Source of the DNA: an uncultured Neokomagataea sp.
GTDB taxonomy: Bacteria; Pseudomonadota; Alphaproteobacteria; Acetobacterales; Acetobacteraceae
Length of the DNA: 64,000 nt
NCBI RefSeq assembly: GCF_946476835.1
Contig: NZ_CAMKWA010000001.1
Coordinates: 124,001-188,000, forward strand
Direction of reading: 5' to 3'
Below, in pieces: positions 9,027-18,096 of the stretch. How positions within the stretch are numbered: the first letter of the stretch is position 1; every line of letters begins with the position of its first letter. The position numbers and the translations under genes were made by a program. The notes beneath the pieces were generated by a model. It was not told the DNA's origin. It was given only the letters and a program-made list of their open reading frames with translations, and did not search any database.

Positions 9027-9677
9027 GTGAGCAAGGTAGAACACATTGAAGGATTTCACGCAGCGGCTTTTACGCGCGCCGATGATGCACCGGATGCAGC
9101 GTTTTATGCAGATCGTTTGCCCGATACGCTGATGGATTTGGGGGCGCGTACGGCGGTTACGGCCTTGTATCAGACAGCGCTGCCAGTTGGGGGGCGTGTT
9201 CTGGATTTGATGGCGGGATCTTTGAGTCATTACCCGGAAGAAGCAAAATTTTCTGAGGCGACAGGGTTGGGGGTGACAAAAACGACCCTTGAAGCGAATC
9301 CTGTTTTAACGAAACGTAAAGTACAGGATCTAAACGAAAATCCGATTCTTCCCTTTGAAGATCAGAGTTTAGATGCGGTGACGCTCTGTGATGGTGTGGC
9401 GTATTTGACCCAGCCTTTAGCCGTTTTTGGTGAGCTACACCGTGTGTTAAAGCCCGGTGCACCGCTGATTGTGACGTTTGGGGATAGCTTCTATCCACAG
9501 AAGGCCGTTGCGCTTTGGCAGGCCTTGGAAGCAGAAGATCGTAGCCGTCTGATAAGTATTCTGCTATCTCGTGCTGGATTCGTGGATCTTGATACAGGGG
9601 AAGTGGTCCCTCCAGAAGATCTTAACGGCTGGCACGACACGGTTCGTGCCTTGATTGGGCGTCGTTCACGCGATTAA
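9027..9677 (+). CDS. class I SAM-dependent methyltransferase
   Basis: This 216-residue protein resembles small-molecule SAM methyltransferases. VLDLMAGSLSHYP forms the SAM-binding loop (a variant of the GxGxG motif), FEDQSLDAVTLCDGVAYL is motif II, and ELHRVLKPGAPLIVTF is the post-II segment. The start is GTG with AGGAGAGGTGA just upstream. It is divergent from dapF and monocistronic. The substrate cannot be read from sequence. Confidence 0.7.
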   Translation: MSKVEHIEGFHAAAFTRADDAPDAAFYADRLPDTLMDLGARTAVTALYQTALPVGGRVLDLMAGSLSHYPEEAKFSEATGLGVTKTTLEANPVLTKRKVQDLNENPILPFEDQSLDAVTLCDGVAYLTQPLAVFGELHRVLKPGAPLIVTFGDSFYPQKAVALWQALEAEDRSRLISILLSRAGFVDLDTGEVVPPEDLNGWHDTVRALIGRRSRD

Positions 9678-9856
9678 ACATGCCTAATTGATCGTTCACG
9701 CGGCGAAGAGCTGTGCTGGAGGGGGGATGTCAGGAGGGGGCAGACCAATACCTTTCGGTATTTTACTGGCTTTTTGACGCATAAGTTTCTATCCCACCCC
9801 TCCCTGCCGCCGCATTTTTTGACGTCGGCGTGACGTTTGTCGAGTAATTGTTGCCC
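9678..9856 (+). promoter_or_regulatory. G/C-tract leader upstream of the DEAD-box helicase
   Basis: The interval holds a tight hairpin AATACC-TTTC-GGTATT (9747-9762), flanked by G-rich tracts (about 9719-9740) and a complementary CCCACCCCTCCC tract (about 9794-9805) able to pair over distance. It may include the terminator of the methyltransferase gene and the structured 5' leader of the helicase gene. No clear ribosome site precedes the helicase start. Confidence 0.35.
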
Positions 9857-11656
9857 ATGTTGTCTTCCGATATCCATCCCGCACTCAAACGCGCGCTTGA
9901 AGCACGCGGTTACGAACAGCTTACGCCTGTTCAGGAAGCTGTTTTACAGCCGGGACTTGATGAGCGGGATCTGCTGGTGTCGGCTCAGACAGGATCAGGT
10001 AAAACGGTTGCTTTTGGCATCGCGATTGCGCCGACTCTCCTGGGTGAAGCTGAGCGTCTTGCACCATCCCCGCAGCCTATGGCTCTTGTTATTGCCCCAA
10101 CGCGTGAACTCGCGATTCAGGTGCAAAATGAGCTTGAGTGGCTTTATGCCGATACAGGCGCACGTATTGCTAGCTGCATTGGTGGTACCGATGCGCGCCG
10201 TGAAGCACGTGAATTGAACCGTGGCGCCCATATTGTTGTGGGAACGCCGGGCCGTTTGTGTGATCACCTTTCCCGTGGTGCCTTGGATCTGAGTGCTGTG
10301 CGCTGCGTCGTCCTCGACGAAGCTGACGAAATGCTCGACATGGGTTTCCGTGATGAGCTGGAACAGCTTCTGGATGGTGCACCGGCTGAACGCCGTACGT
10401 TGCTGTTCTCTGCGACTATTGCACGTGAAATTGTCTCTCTGGCAAAGCGTTACCAGAAGGATGCTGCACGTGTTGATACGGTCAGCGGTGCGAAGCAGCA
10501 TAGCGATATTACGTATCGTGCCGTTGTGACGGCTCCTCAAGAAATCGAACGTTCTTTGGTGAATGTTCTGCGTTTCTATGAAAGCCCAACGGCGATGGTG
10601 TTCTGTAACACCCGTATGATGGTGAACCAGGTTCAGGCGGCTCTGTTGGAGCGTGGCTTTGCATCGGTCGCTATCTCTGGTGAGATGGGACAAAACGAGC
10701 GTAGCCGCGCTATTGAGAGCCTGCGTTCTGGTCAAGCCCGTGTGTGTGTTGCGACGGACGTTGCGGCACGTGGTATTGACGTGCCGGCTTTGAATCTTGT
10801 GATTCATGCTAGCATTCCGACATCAGCTGAAACGCTGCTGCACCGTTCAGGCCGTACCGGCCGTGCGGGCCGTAAGGGTACCAGCGTTGTGATGGTGCCG
10901 TTCAGCCAGCGCCGTCGTGCTGAGCGCCTTTTGTCATTGGCAAAGTTGAATGCATCATGGGATGCCGTGCCAACGGCGGATGCAATTGCTGAACAAGATG
11001 CACAGCGTTTGCTTGAAGATCCGATTTTGACGGCGGCTTCTGGTGAAACAGATGATGCGCTGGTCACGAAGATTGCGGAAACGCATGATGCGAAGGCTTT
11101 GGCTGCGGCATTGGTTGGTATGTACCGTGCGCGTCTGCCGGGTGTTGAAGCGCTGCGTCCTGTCTCTATTGAGGCGCCTCGTCGTGAACGCGGCGAGCGC
11201 TCAGAACGTGCCCCGCGTGAAGAACGTGTTATGGCTGGCCAGTGGTTCCGTATGGGCGTAGGCCGCACGGAGCGTGCAGATCCGAAGTGGTTGATCCCGT
11301 TGATCTGCCGTCTGGGTGGTGTGCAGAAGCGTGAGATCGGTAGTATCCGTATTGATCAAGAGCAGACGCACTTCCAAATTGCGGATGAAAGCGTCGATCG
11401 TTTCAAATCTTGTTTGGCCGGTGCAGATGCTGATGAAGTGACGATTGAAGCTTCAGAAGCACCGCAGGGCGGTCATTACGGTGCGCGTGGTCGCAATCCG
11501 GGTGAAGGTAAGCGTTTTGGTAAGGGTGGCCCACGCGGTGGTGCTGGTGGCGGCTATAAGGGCCGTGGTGGCGCAGGCCCGAACCGCTCTCGCTCAGAGG
11601 GTTCACGTGGTGGCCGTCCGCCAGGTGATGGCTCAAGCCGCCGCCGTCGTCCATAA
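9857..11656 (+). CDS. DEAD-box ATP-dependent RNA helicase (DeaD/DbpA type)
   Basis: A cytoplasmic RNA helicase likely acting in ribosome assembly or cold adaptation. In order it shows the Q motif region (YEQLTPVQEAVL), Walker A AQTGSGKT, PTRELA, VVLDEADEMLDMGF, SAT, and the second RecA domain ending HRSGRTGRAGRKG. A DbpA-like RNA-binding domain follows (about 465-530, RMGVGRTERADPKWLIPLI to EQTHFQIADE), then a Gly/Arg-rich tail. ATG at 9857 is chosen. An in-frame TTG at 9848 would add three residues. Neither has a good ribosome site. The tail and domain match DeaD/CsdA more than RhlE. Confidence 0.92.
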   Translation: MLSSDIHPALKRALEARGYEQLTPVQEAVLQPGLDERDLLVSAQTGSGKTVAFGIAIAPTLLGEAERLAPSPQPMALVIAPTRELAIQVQNELEWLYADTGARIASCIGGTDARREARELNRGAHIVVGTPGRLCDHLSRGALDLSAVRCVVLDEADEMLDMGFRDELEQLLDGAPAERRTLLFSATIAREIVSLAKRYQKDAARVDTVSGAKQHSDITYRAVVTAPQEIERSLVNVLRFYESPTAMVFCNTRMMVNQVQAALLERGFASVAISGEMGQNERSRAIESLRSGQARVCVATDVAARGIDVPALNLVIHASIPTSAETLLHRSGRTGRAGRKGTSVVMVPFSQRRRAERLLSLAKLNASWDAVPTADAIAEQDAQRLLEDPILTAASGETDDALVTKIAETHDAKALAAALVGMYRARLPGVEALRPVSIEAPRRERGERSERAPREERVMAGQWFRMGVGRTERADPKWLIPLICRLGGVQKREIGSIRIDQEQTHFQIADESVDRFKSCLAGADADEVTIEASEAPQGGHYGARGRNPGEGKRFGKGGPRGGAGGGYKGRGGAGPNRSRSEGSRGGRPPGDGSSRRRRP

Positions 11657-11711
11657 CGAAAATGAAATTAAACTTTTTCTTTTACTTCAAAGAAAGAGTT
11701 GTTTTCTAGGA

Positions 11712-11747
11712 TTTTCCCTGCCACTAAAGTCATGGTGGCAGGGAAAA
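11712..11747. terminator. strong hairpin after the helicase gene
   Basis: A perfect 13-base inverted repeat TTTTCCCTGCCAC and GTGGCAGGGAAAA with a ten-base loop, 55 bases past the helicase stop. The A/T ends make it a plausible intrinsic terminator. Confidence 0.65.
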
Positions 11748-11920
11748 GAAGTACTTCCACTACGTTGTGGGTAGCCGTCATATCCTCGGGTGTGACGGTT
11801 TTTTGCTATAGAGCAATATTTTGTACCAAATGGCCTTCTGTAGGTGGATGTTCATTTGTACTGATTTTGCAATGACTTCATGAATATTGCTCATCTCGAT
11901 AATGTTTGAGGAGATGATGA

Positions 11921-12937
11921 TTGACGTTCTGCACGTATCTGAAAAAGAAGAGATTTTCTTTTAGGTTGTGTTCAGAGCAGAGGTTAAAACCTTTCGCTAT
12001 TATCGCTGTGTTATTTTCGGTTGGTGTTGCACGGGCGGATGACCAGCGTCAGTCTCTGAATGATTTTTGGGTGACTGGGTCGTTGTATTCCTCAACGGCG
12101 GCAACCTTGCCTGCGGGAGCCGCATTCTTCGAGCCATATTTGTGGAATGTGATGTCTTATGGTGTCTATTCTGCCAAGGGCCAGCATCAGTCTGGGCCTG
12201 TTGTGAACCATGTGCGTTCCTTCAATCCGTTTTATTATGGTGTGACACCGAACCTTATGGTCGGGGTGAAGGCAACGTTTGGTTATAACAGCAGCCGTGC
12301 ATTTGCGCCGTCACGGGGGATGCATGTTGGTGATGTGGCGCTGAAGATGCAGTATCGGATTTGGCACCCGCCGAAGGAAAGTTCTTTGCCGACAGTGTCG
12401 CTGGACTTTCAAGAAACACTACCGGTTGAGCGAATTGATCATCTGTCAGAATCCGCGAACCCGATTGGGTCTGGTGTGTTTAGTGAGCAGCTTTCGGTCT
12501 TTGCGCAATCTTATATCTGGTTGCCGAATGGCCGACTGGATCGTGTACGGTTGAACTACTCTTATGTTGTACCGACGGGACGCCATCTGGAAGGGCGCTC
12601 TGTTTATGGAACATTACCGGGCTTTGATGGGCATGTTTCTGTTGGGCAAGGTTCGGTGTTCAATCTGTCCAACGAGTACAGCATTACGAAGCAGTGGGTT
12701 TTTGCTACGGATTTTATCGTGTCGCAGAGTGATGCTGTGCGTGTGCATGGGCGGAGTAAGGGGGGAGGCTTGTTTCAAGACAATGCGCCGGCTTCTTATT
12801 CGCTCATGATTGCCCCAGCTTTAGAGTATAATATTACGGGTATGGTGGGGGTGATTGCAGGTGCGGGCATCACATTTCAAGGGCGTAATACGGCAGCAAG
12901 TGTAACGCCGATGCTGGCGGTGAACTGGAGTTTTTAG
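11921..12937 (+). CDS. outer-membrane beta-barrel protein, MetA/phenol-degradation-transporter-like
   Basis: This 338-residue exported protein has a signal peptide (FAIIAVLFSVGVARA, cleaved before DDQ). The mature part has the alternating pattern and terminal aromatic (AVNWSF) of an outer-membrane barrel. It resembles the MetA-pathway (Phenol_MetA_deg) family of putative transporters, including FNPFYYGVTPNLMVGVKA and the GDVALKMQYRI strand. The TTG start at 11921 is supported by GAGGAG six bases upstream. The ATG at 11914 is out of frame. The ligand is unknown. It is monocistronic, between two hairpins. Confidence 0.6.
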   Translation: MTFCTYLKKKRFSFRLCSEQRLKPFAIIAVLFSVGVARADDQRQSLNDFWVTGSLYSSTAATLPAGAAFFEPYLWNVMSYGVYSAKGQHQSGPVVNHVRSFNPFYYGVTPNLMVGVKATFGYNSSRAFAPSRGMHVGDVALKMQYRIWHPPKESSLPTVSLDFQETLPVERIDHLSESANPIGSGVFSEQLSVFAQSYIWLPNGRLDRVRLNYSYVVPTGRHLEGRSVYGTLPGFDGHVSVGQGSVFNLSNEYSITKQWVFATDFIVSQSDAVRVHGRSKGGGLFQDNAPASYSLMIAPALEYNITGMVGVIAGAGITFQGRNTAASVTPMLAVNWSF

Positions 12938-13071
12938 CGTGTAGATTTGCGCTACATACGGTGTTTTTTGTGTGTATGACGGGCAATGGGCCCCTTGTGT
13001 GTCGTGCTTATTGTTTCCCTATAGGCTGGAGAGGCGCTCAGTATGCCGGGATTGGTATGTGGGAAGTGAAG

Positions 13072-13099
13072 CAGGCTGAGAGAGTGCTCTCTCAGCCTG
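13072..13099. terminator. bidirectional hairpin between convergent genes
   Basis: CAGGCTGAGAGAG and CTCTCTCAGCCTG with a two-base centre, so about 12 pairs with a minimal loop. It lies 135 bases past the barrel gene and 16 bases past the convergent phosphodiesterase stop. Confidence 0.65.
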
Positions 13100-13114
13100 T
13101 GTTGGTCTGAACGT

Positions 13115-14365
13115 TTAGGTTGGGTTCATGGTTAGCAAAGGCACGAAGGGGGCTAATGTACCGTCATTTGGTTGTGCTTGAACTTTGAGCAACTGCATCA
13201 CCAATGGGTAGACGTCCACATTGTCAAAAGGGGCGAGAACTTTTCCGGCGGGGAAGTCCGGGCCGGAAGCAACGAATAGGGCATTCATGTCCGGAGAGGC
13301 GGGATCATAGCCATGATCGCCCTTAATGGGAGGGTGGTTGGCATCGGGCTTTGTTTTGAGCACGACCCAGCCCGGATCCGCTAAACAGATATAATCTGGC
13401 ACGCGTGGGTTTGTGCCGTAGTGGAGGCGCTCAGGGATTTCGCCTTTGCGCCAGCACTGCATATGGTCATGCTTATGGAGTAATGCGGCTTCGAGCATTT
13501 TGGTTTTGCCCGGCTGAGCGTTGACGCCAGCGTAAGCGCCGCCTGTGATAAAGTTAAACGATGTTGCTGGGGCAACCTTATCCAAAGCGATGAAGTGGTT
13601 GTCTCCAATCTCGGACATGCCGTGATCAGCAACGACGATGACGTCGGCTTTGATGTGGCGGCTGGCAAGGCCTTCCATCAGGCGGTTAACGCCCTCATCA
13701 ACATCGCGTAGGGCATCATTTACTTGTGGTGAGTTGGGGCCAAAGTGGTGCCCGTTTGTATCGGTTGTGTTGAAGTAAAGTGTTGCGAAGCGTGGGCGGT
13801 CTTTAGCGGGAACATCAAACCAGCTGAGCAATTTATTGACGCGCTGATCATCCGTCATGCTCTTATCAAAAGCGCTGTAATCATCAGGGCGGACACCGTG
13901 GATTTCGCTCTCGGAGCCGGGCCAGAACATGGTGGCGACTTTGAGCCCCTGTTTCTTGGCTGTGACCCAAATCGGTTCGGCTTCATCCCACCAATAGGAC
14001 TCTTTGCTGGCCATTGTGAATGTGACGCCAGGGTGCGCGGGGTCCGTCATTGTGTTGCCGACAATGCCGTGATGATCCGGGCGTAGGCCTGTGACGAGGG
14101 TATAATGGTTGGGGAAGGTGATGGAAGGGAATGATGGGTGCATCGCGGTGGTGGTGATACCGTTTTGGGCGATGGCAGCGATATGGGGTGTTAGCCCACG
14201 GGAGAGATACTCCGTCCGGAAGCCGTCGAGCGACACCAGAATGACCGGTGTTGGTTCGGTTGCGGCGTTATCTTGTGATGCTTGCGGCGTGGTCGCACAG
14301 CCGGAGAGCAAGGACCCGGCGAGGAGCGCGCCGAGGGAGAGGAGGGAAGAAAAACGTATTTTCAT
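13115..14365 (-). CDS. type I phosphodiesterase/nucleotide pyrophosphatase lipoprotein
   Basis: An ENPP-like member of the alkaline-phosphatase superfamily, probably on the periplasmic side. The signal ends in lipobox LLSGC, giving a lipoprotein with Cys near residue 23. VILVSLDGFRTEYL holds the first metal aspartate, and SITFPNHYTLVTGLRPDHHGI the catalytic Thr and the ENPP signature. YFNTTDTNGHHFGP and VVADHGMSEI supply further metal ligands. It likely hydrolyses nucleotide or phosphodiester bonds; the substrate is unknown. At 416 residues it is a complete single-domain ENPP. Confidence 0.82.
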   Translation of the reverse strand: MKIRFSSLLSLGALLAGSLLSGCATTPQASQDNAATEPTPVILVSLDGFRTEYLSRGLTPHIAAIAQNGITTTAMHPSFPSITFPNHYTLVTGLRPDHHGIVGNTMTDPAHPGVTFTMASKESYWWDEAEPIWVTAKKQGLKVATMFWPGSESEIHGVRPDDYSAFDKSMTDDQRVNKLLSWFDVPAKDRPRFATLYFNTTDTNGHHFGPNSPQVNDALRDVDEGVNRLMEGLASRHIKADVIVVADHGMSEIGDNHFIALDKVAPATSFNFITGGAYAGVNAQPGKTKMLEAALLHKHDHMQCWRKGEIPERLHYGTNPRVPDYICLADPGWVVLKTKPDANHPPIKGDHGYDPASPDMNALFVASGPDFPAGKVLAPFDNVDVYPLVMQLLKVQAQPNDGTLAPFVPLLTMNPT

Positions 14366-14430
14366 AGTGTTTCTTTACGCCAAATTGTTATGGGCGAGGC
14401 AATGGGTTGTACAAAAAGTTTCTGTGACGG

Positions 14431-15090
14431 TTAGACGGCGAAAGCCTCTAACAAGGGTACGCGTGCTCGTTCGCTCATGGTGTGGCGATAGGCATCGACC
14501 TCAAGTGGGTAGTGAATCCCGCGAATGAGCGACAGGCTACGCAGTTGAGCGAAGAGATGCAGGTCATCGTAAGATAAGGTGCCGTTTACAGCGTTAGGGG
14601 ATTGGATCAGCGGGGCGAGTTCGAGTAGCTTTTGGTTGATGTGCTGAATGTCGTCCGTGCTGTTGTCCAGAATAAGTCCGAAAGGGTGTTCTGCACTTTC
14701 TTTGCGGCGGATGAAGTTGGCCCGTGCGGAAGTGGTGGAAAACTCTGGGAATGGGGCAGAGGCGACGCGCGGTATGAGCAGTTTATAAGCGGGCGCGGCG
14801 ATGCTGGAGAGCCATTGAGTGACGGCGTTATTGAGCGGGCCGGTGAGGAGTGGTGTGTGGGCACTCTTCTCAATATGCGCGATGATATCGAGGCTTTCGG
14901 GCATGAATGTCCCGTTTTCTTCAAGGATGGGCACGACTTTACGTCCCACCATATCGGTTGGGCCGGTTGTGTCATCATGGAGGAAAATACGTTTTTCGAA
15001 GGGTAGAGCATGCAATCCGAAAATCATGCGTGCTTTTACGCAAAATGGGCAGTGTTCATACACATGGAGGATGGGCAAAGTGGAGGACAT
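14431..15090 (-). CDS. grxB: glutaredoxin 2 (GrxB)
   Basis: A GST-fold glutaredoxin that reduces protein disulfides with glutathione. The 219-residue length is that of Grx2 rather than the about 85-residue classic glutaredoxins. The active-site CPFC is at 14-17 (YEHCPFCVKARM), followed by VVPILEENGTFMPESLDII, the cis-Pro and glutathione-binding segment. The C-terminal half is the helical GST-like domain. It lies upstream of the phosphodiesterase gene on the same strand, 65 bases apart. Confidence 0.9.
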   Translation of the reverse strand: MSSTLPILHVYEHCPFCVKARMIFGLHALPFEKRIFLHDDTTGPTDMVGRKVVPILEENGTFMPESLDIIAHIEKSAHTPLLTGPLNNAVTQWLSSIAAPAYKLLIPRVASAPFPEFSTTSARANFIRRKESAEHPFGLILDNSTDDIQHINQKLLELAPLIQSPNAVNGTLSYDDLHLFAQLRSLSLIRGIHYPLEVDAYRHTMSERARVPLLEAFAV

Positions 15091-15354
15091 AACCAGACGC
15101 CTTCTGCCGAGACTATAGAGGGAAGAGTATAAGCGACTCTCCCCTGTTCGGGCGCATCTTTTTGTTCATGATGTCGTGACAGAAAGGGGGGGGGCCTTGC
15201 GGGCCATGCCATCATTCGCCTTTTGGGCGAGAGATTTTAGGTAATGGTAGGCATGACCTTAAGTGGTGTGTTTTTGCGGTGAGAGAGCGTCGTGCGTTTT
15301 GCTGTGTAAAATATGGGGTGAGGAATAGTGTCAGCGGAGTGTTTGTAAAAACCT

Positions 15355-15939
15355 TTAAGCTTCTCCGGTATGGGGAGAAAGGCGCAGTGGGTCGATCTGG
15401 ATGGATGTGAGGGCTTTGCGCCATTTATCGGCGTATTGTGTGCTGAAGATAAGGTCTTGGTCGGCGGGTGCGACGAGCCATGAGGAGTCTTTTAAGATCT
15501 CATTTTCTAATTGACCGGTGGACCAAGAGGCATGGCCAAGCGCCATGATAGCGCGTTCAGGGCCTTTTCCGGCGGCGATGTCTTTGAGAATGTCTAAATT
15601 TGCGGTGAGGCGTGTCGTGTCCGTGACGGTAATGCCGCCTTCATGCTGCCAGTCTGCGCTGTGGAGGATAAAGCCACGGTCATGATCCACTGGGCCGCCG
15701 AGGCAGAGTGGGAGGTCGCGCTTGGGTGGGTTGGGTTCTATGGAGAGCTGGTTAAAGATCTCTCCAATTGAAGGTTTGAAGACCCGCTTGTTGATGATGA
15801 GGCCCATGGCCCCGTGGCTGTCAGAGTGGTTGCATATATAGATGACACTCTGGGCAAAAAAGGTATCAGCGAGTTGGGGGGCTGCGATGAGCAGTTTCCC
15901 AGTGAGGTTTTCGTTCTGTCCGGAGAAAGTGTTCGTCAT
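15355..15939 (-). CDS. YqgE/AlgH family protein
   Basis: This belongs to the conserved YqgE/AlgH family of cytoplasmic proteins with no agreed biochemical role. LTGKLLIAAP, FAQSVIYICNHSDSHGAMGLIINK and LCLGGPVDHDRGFILHS are family signatures, and GHASWSTGQLENEI follows. The ATG at 15939 (MTNTFSGQ) matches the usual family start. An upstream TTG at 15975 would add 12 residues. The start is near the divergent ydfG-like gene. Confidence 0.85.
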   Translation of the reverse strand: MTNTFSGQNENLTGKLLIAAPQLADTFFAQSVIYICNHSDSHGAMGLIINKRVFKPSIGEIFNQLSIEPNPPKRDLPLCLGGPVDHDRGFILHSADWQHEGGITVTDTTRLTANLDILKDIAAGKGPERAIMALGHASWSTGQLENEILKDSSWLVAPADQDLIFSTQYADKWRKALTSIQIDPLRLSPHTGEA

Positions 15940-16039
15940 CCGTGTAACATGCGAGAATTTCACCTTTGTTTGCAAGCATTTGTCATGAATAATGACGGAA
16001 TCGCATCGTATTCAGCAGGTGCAGTTTGTGGAGAGCAGG

Positions 16040-16795
16040 ATGTCTCAAACAGTATTGGTGACGGGGGCTACGGCGGGTTTTGGTCGTGCGATTACTGAGC
16101 GGCTGGTGCGAGATGGGCACCGGGTCATTGCGACGGGTCGTCGTACAGAGCGTTTAGAAGCATTGCGTGCGGAGTTGGGAGATCATGTTCTTCCTGTGAC
16201 GCTGGACATGCAGGATAAAGCTGCGCTGCGTGCGTTGCCGGGGCAGTTACCTTCGGCCTGGGACGTGGTGGATGTGTTGATCAATAATGCGGGTTTAGCG
16301 TTAGGCGTTGATCGGGCGCAGGATTCGAACCCTGATGATTGGGAAACGATGATTGCCACGAATGTGTCTGGTGTTGTGGAACTGACGCGGGCATTTTTGC
16401 CGCAAATGGTGGCGCGCAATGCTGGGTATATTATGACGCTTGGCAGCACGGCTGGGACATATCCATATATGGGTGGAAATGTTTATGGGGCGACCAAAGC
16501 ATTTGTGAGCCAGTTTAGCCGTAATCTCCGCACAGATGTGTTGGGCACGAAAATCCGTGTGACGAATATTGAGCCGGGCCTGTGCGGTGGCAGTGAGTTC
16601 AGCAATGTGCGTTTGCGCGATGATGCGAAGGCTGAAGCTGTTTATGCGGGGACGACGCCTTTGCAGCCGGAAGATATTGCGGAGACGGTCTCATGGTTGG
16701 TGCGCTTGCCGTGGCATATGAATGTGAACTCGATGGAGATTATGCCGGTCTGTCAGGCTTCAGGTGGCTTAGCGGTTGATAAAACGGTTGGATGA
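16040..16795 (+). CDS. SDR oxidoreductase, YdfG-like (3-hydroxy acid dehydrogenase)
   Basis: A classical short-chain dehydrogenase closely resembling E. coli YdfG, an NADP-dependent L-allo-threonine, serine and 3-hydroxy-acid dehydrogenase. Visible motifs are VTGATAGFGRAI (TGxxxGxG), ATGRR after beta-2 (NADP preference), NNAG, the catalytic Ser in GSTAGTYPY, and YGATK (Tyr and Lys). EPGLCGGSEFSNVR matches the YdfG C-terminal half. The start is at 16040 (MSQTVLVTGA), with GAGAGCAGG before it. A longer frame from 15992 has no family support. Confidence 0.85.
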   Translation: MSQTVLVTGATAGFGRAITERLVRDGHRVIATGRRTERLEALRAELGDHVLPVTLDMQDKAALRALPGQLPSAWDVVDVLINNAGLALGVDRAQDSNPDDWETMIATNVSGVVELTRAFLPQMVARNAGYIMTLGSTAGTYPYMGGNVYGATKAFVSQFSRNLRTDVLGTKIRVTNIEPGLCGGSEFSNVRLRDDAKAEAVYAGTTPLQPEDIAETVSWLVRLPWHMNVNSMEIMPVCQASGGLAVDKTVG

Positions 16796-16817
16796 TATGA
16801 CCGTGTGAAGTGGATGT

Positions 16818-16850
16818 AAAAAAGCCCCAGCGTGAACCGGGGCTTTTTTT
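16818..16850 (+). terminator. intrinsic terminator after the ydfG-like gene
   Basis: AAAAAAGCCCC, ten-base loop, GGGGC, then seven Ts. It is symmetrical enough to serve the convergent beta-propeller gene ending at 16864 as well. Confidence 0.9.
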
Positions 16851-16863
16851 GTAGGGCTATCGC

Positions 16864-18096
16864 TTAGCGCATCAAGCCTGTGTGACCGATGCTGTAGCGG
16901 CCGGGTTGTGGCCAGACGGCCAGGCCGTGTGGCTCTGCTCCGACGGGAATTTTACGGACTGTGCCCGTATCGGTGTCGATGGCATAGACGACGTCGTCAA
17001 AGCGGCCGGAGAGCCAGAGGAGTTTCCCGTCGGCGCTGACATTGCCCATATCGGGGCTACCACCGCCAGGGATTGGCCACGTTTTCAGGACTTTGTCTGT
17101 CGCGAAATCAATCACGGAGACGCTGCCGGGGCCGCGGCGTGGGCCATGGATTTTGTTGGAGCCACGGTTCGCCACGTAAAGCACGCTGGCATCGCGGCTT
17201 GGGTACATGCCGTGCGTACCGATGCCGGTGGGGATGAAGCCGGTTTCACGGAATGTATCGCCGTCGAGAACGAACACGCCGTTGGCCATCATGTCTGCAA
17301 CGTAAAACTTACGTCCGTTTGGTGCGGCCATAATGTCTTGTGGCATGCCGCCGCGTGACAGTTTGAGCATACCGAGCAATTTGAGATTGACGGTATCAAT
17401 CTTGGCAACATAACCGCCAAATTCACACGTAAAGATGGCGTAGCTGCCATCGGCTGCGAAGTTGGCGTGGTTGATGCCCTTACATTGTGGGGCTGAGACG
17501 GAGCCTTTGAGTTCCATGGTGTGTGGGTCACGGAAGTCGAGGCGTTCATGGGCTTCAGCAACGGTGATGGCGTAGCGGCCATCGGGGGTGAAGTACATGT
17601 TATACGGGTCATCAACGACGACATCTTTACCGCGCAGTGTTGTTGCGGGGTCGATGGGGGTGAGGGAACCGTCAGAGCGCCCTTCACTGTTGTTTGTGAC
17701 CCAAAGGGTACGTAGGTCCCAGCTTGGGACAACATGCTGCGGTGAGCGACCAACGGGAATGGTCTTCACGACTTTGAAGGTTTGTGGATCAATGACGGAA
17801 ACGCTGTTGCCGCGCAGGTTGGGCACATAGATGCGTGCGGGGTCATTAGCGATGGCTGGGGCAACCCGGCCAGCGCTCGCTTCACTGTAAATGTTGTTGG
17901 GATTGATGACGGCCGGCATGCCCGGAATAGTATGCACAGTGGAGGGAGCGGTCGTTGTATCTGCCGGGGTTGGTGCGGCTATTGGCTGTGTTGGGGCAGT
18001 GTCCGTTGTTTGTGCGTGTGCGGAGAGTGCTGTGCCGAACAGCAGGCTCAACGCGGCAGCGCTGGCAATGCGGAGGGAACGAGGGGTAAATGTCAT
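16864..18096 (-). CDS. secreted YVTN/NHL-type beta-propeller protein
   Basis: This 410-residue protein has a clear signal peptide (ALSLLFGTALSAHA, then Q), a Thr/Pro/Ala-rich linker (about 29-60) and about six to seven blades. Blade repeats include RIYVPNLRGNSVSVIDPQTF, TLWVTNNSEG, KFYVADMMANGVFVLDGDTF, VLYVANRGSN and LLWLSGRFDDVVYAIDTDTG. This is the YVTN/lactonase-like fold, in the periplasm or outside. I see no enzyme motif, so ligand binding or a lactonase-like activity is open. It overlaps the upstream creatininase-family gene by ATGA, so they are coupled and probably act together. Confidence 0.75.
   Translation of the reverse strand: MTFTPRSLRIASAAALSLLFGTALSAHAQTTDTAPTQPIAAPTPADTTTAPSTVHTIPGMPAVINPNNIYSEASAGRVAPAIANDPARIYVPNLRGNSVSVIDPQTFKVVKTIPVGRSPQHVVPSWDLRTLWVTNNSEGRSDGSLTPIDPATTLRGKDVVVDDPYNMYFTPDGRYAITVAEAHERLDFRDPHTMELKGSVSAPQCKGINHANFAADGSYAIFTCEFGGYVAKIDTVNLKLLGMLKLSRGGMPQDIMAAPNGRKFYVADMMANGVFVLDGDTFRETGFIPTGIGTHGMYPSRDASVLYVANRGSNKIHGPRRGPGSVSVIDFATDKVLKTWPIPGGGSPDMGNVSADGKLLWLSGRFDDVVYAIDTDTGTVRKIPVGAEPHGLAVWPQPGRYSIGHTGLMR

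Noticed and set aside
9995-10807. 270-codon minus-strand ORF within the helicase gene
   Set aside because: An antisense shadow of a strongly supported helicase; rich in Thr, Asn, Arg and His with no domain.
15186-15194. Run of nine Gs upstream of grxB
   Set aside because: It could slip, but it is non-coding, about 100 bases from the start and not placed within a promoter I can see, so phase variation is not supported.
16317-16337. tRNA T-arm-like GGATTCGAACCC
   Set aside because: It lies inside the coding frame of the ydfG-like gene (reading DSNPDDW) and no acceptor or anticodon arms surround it.
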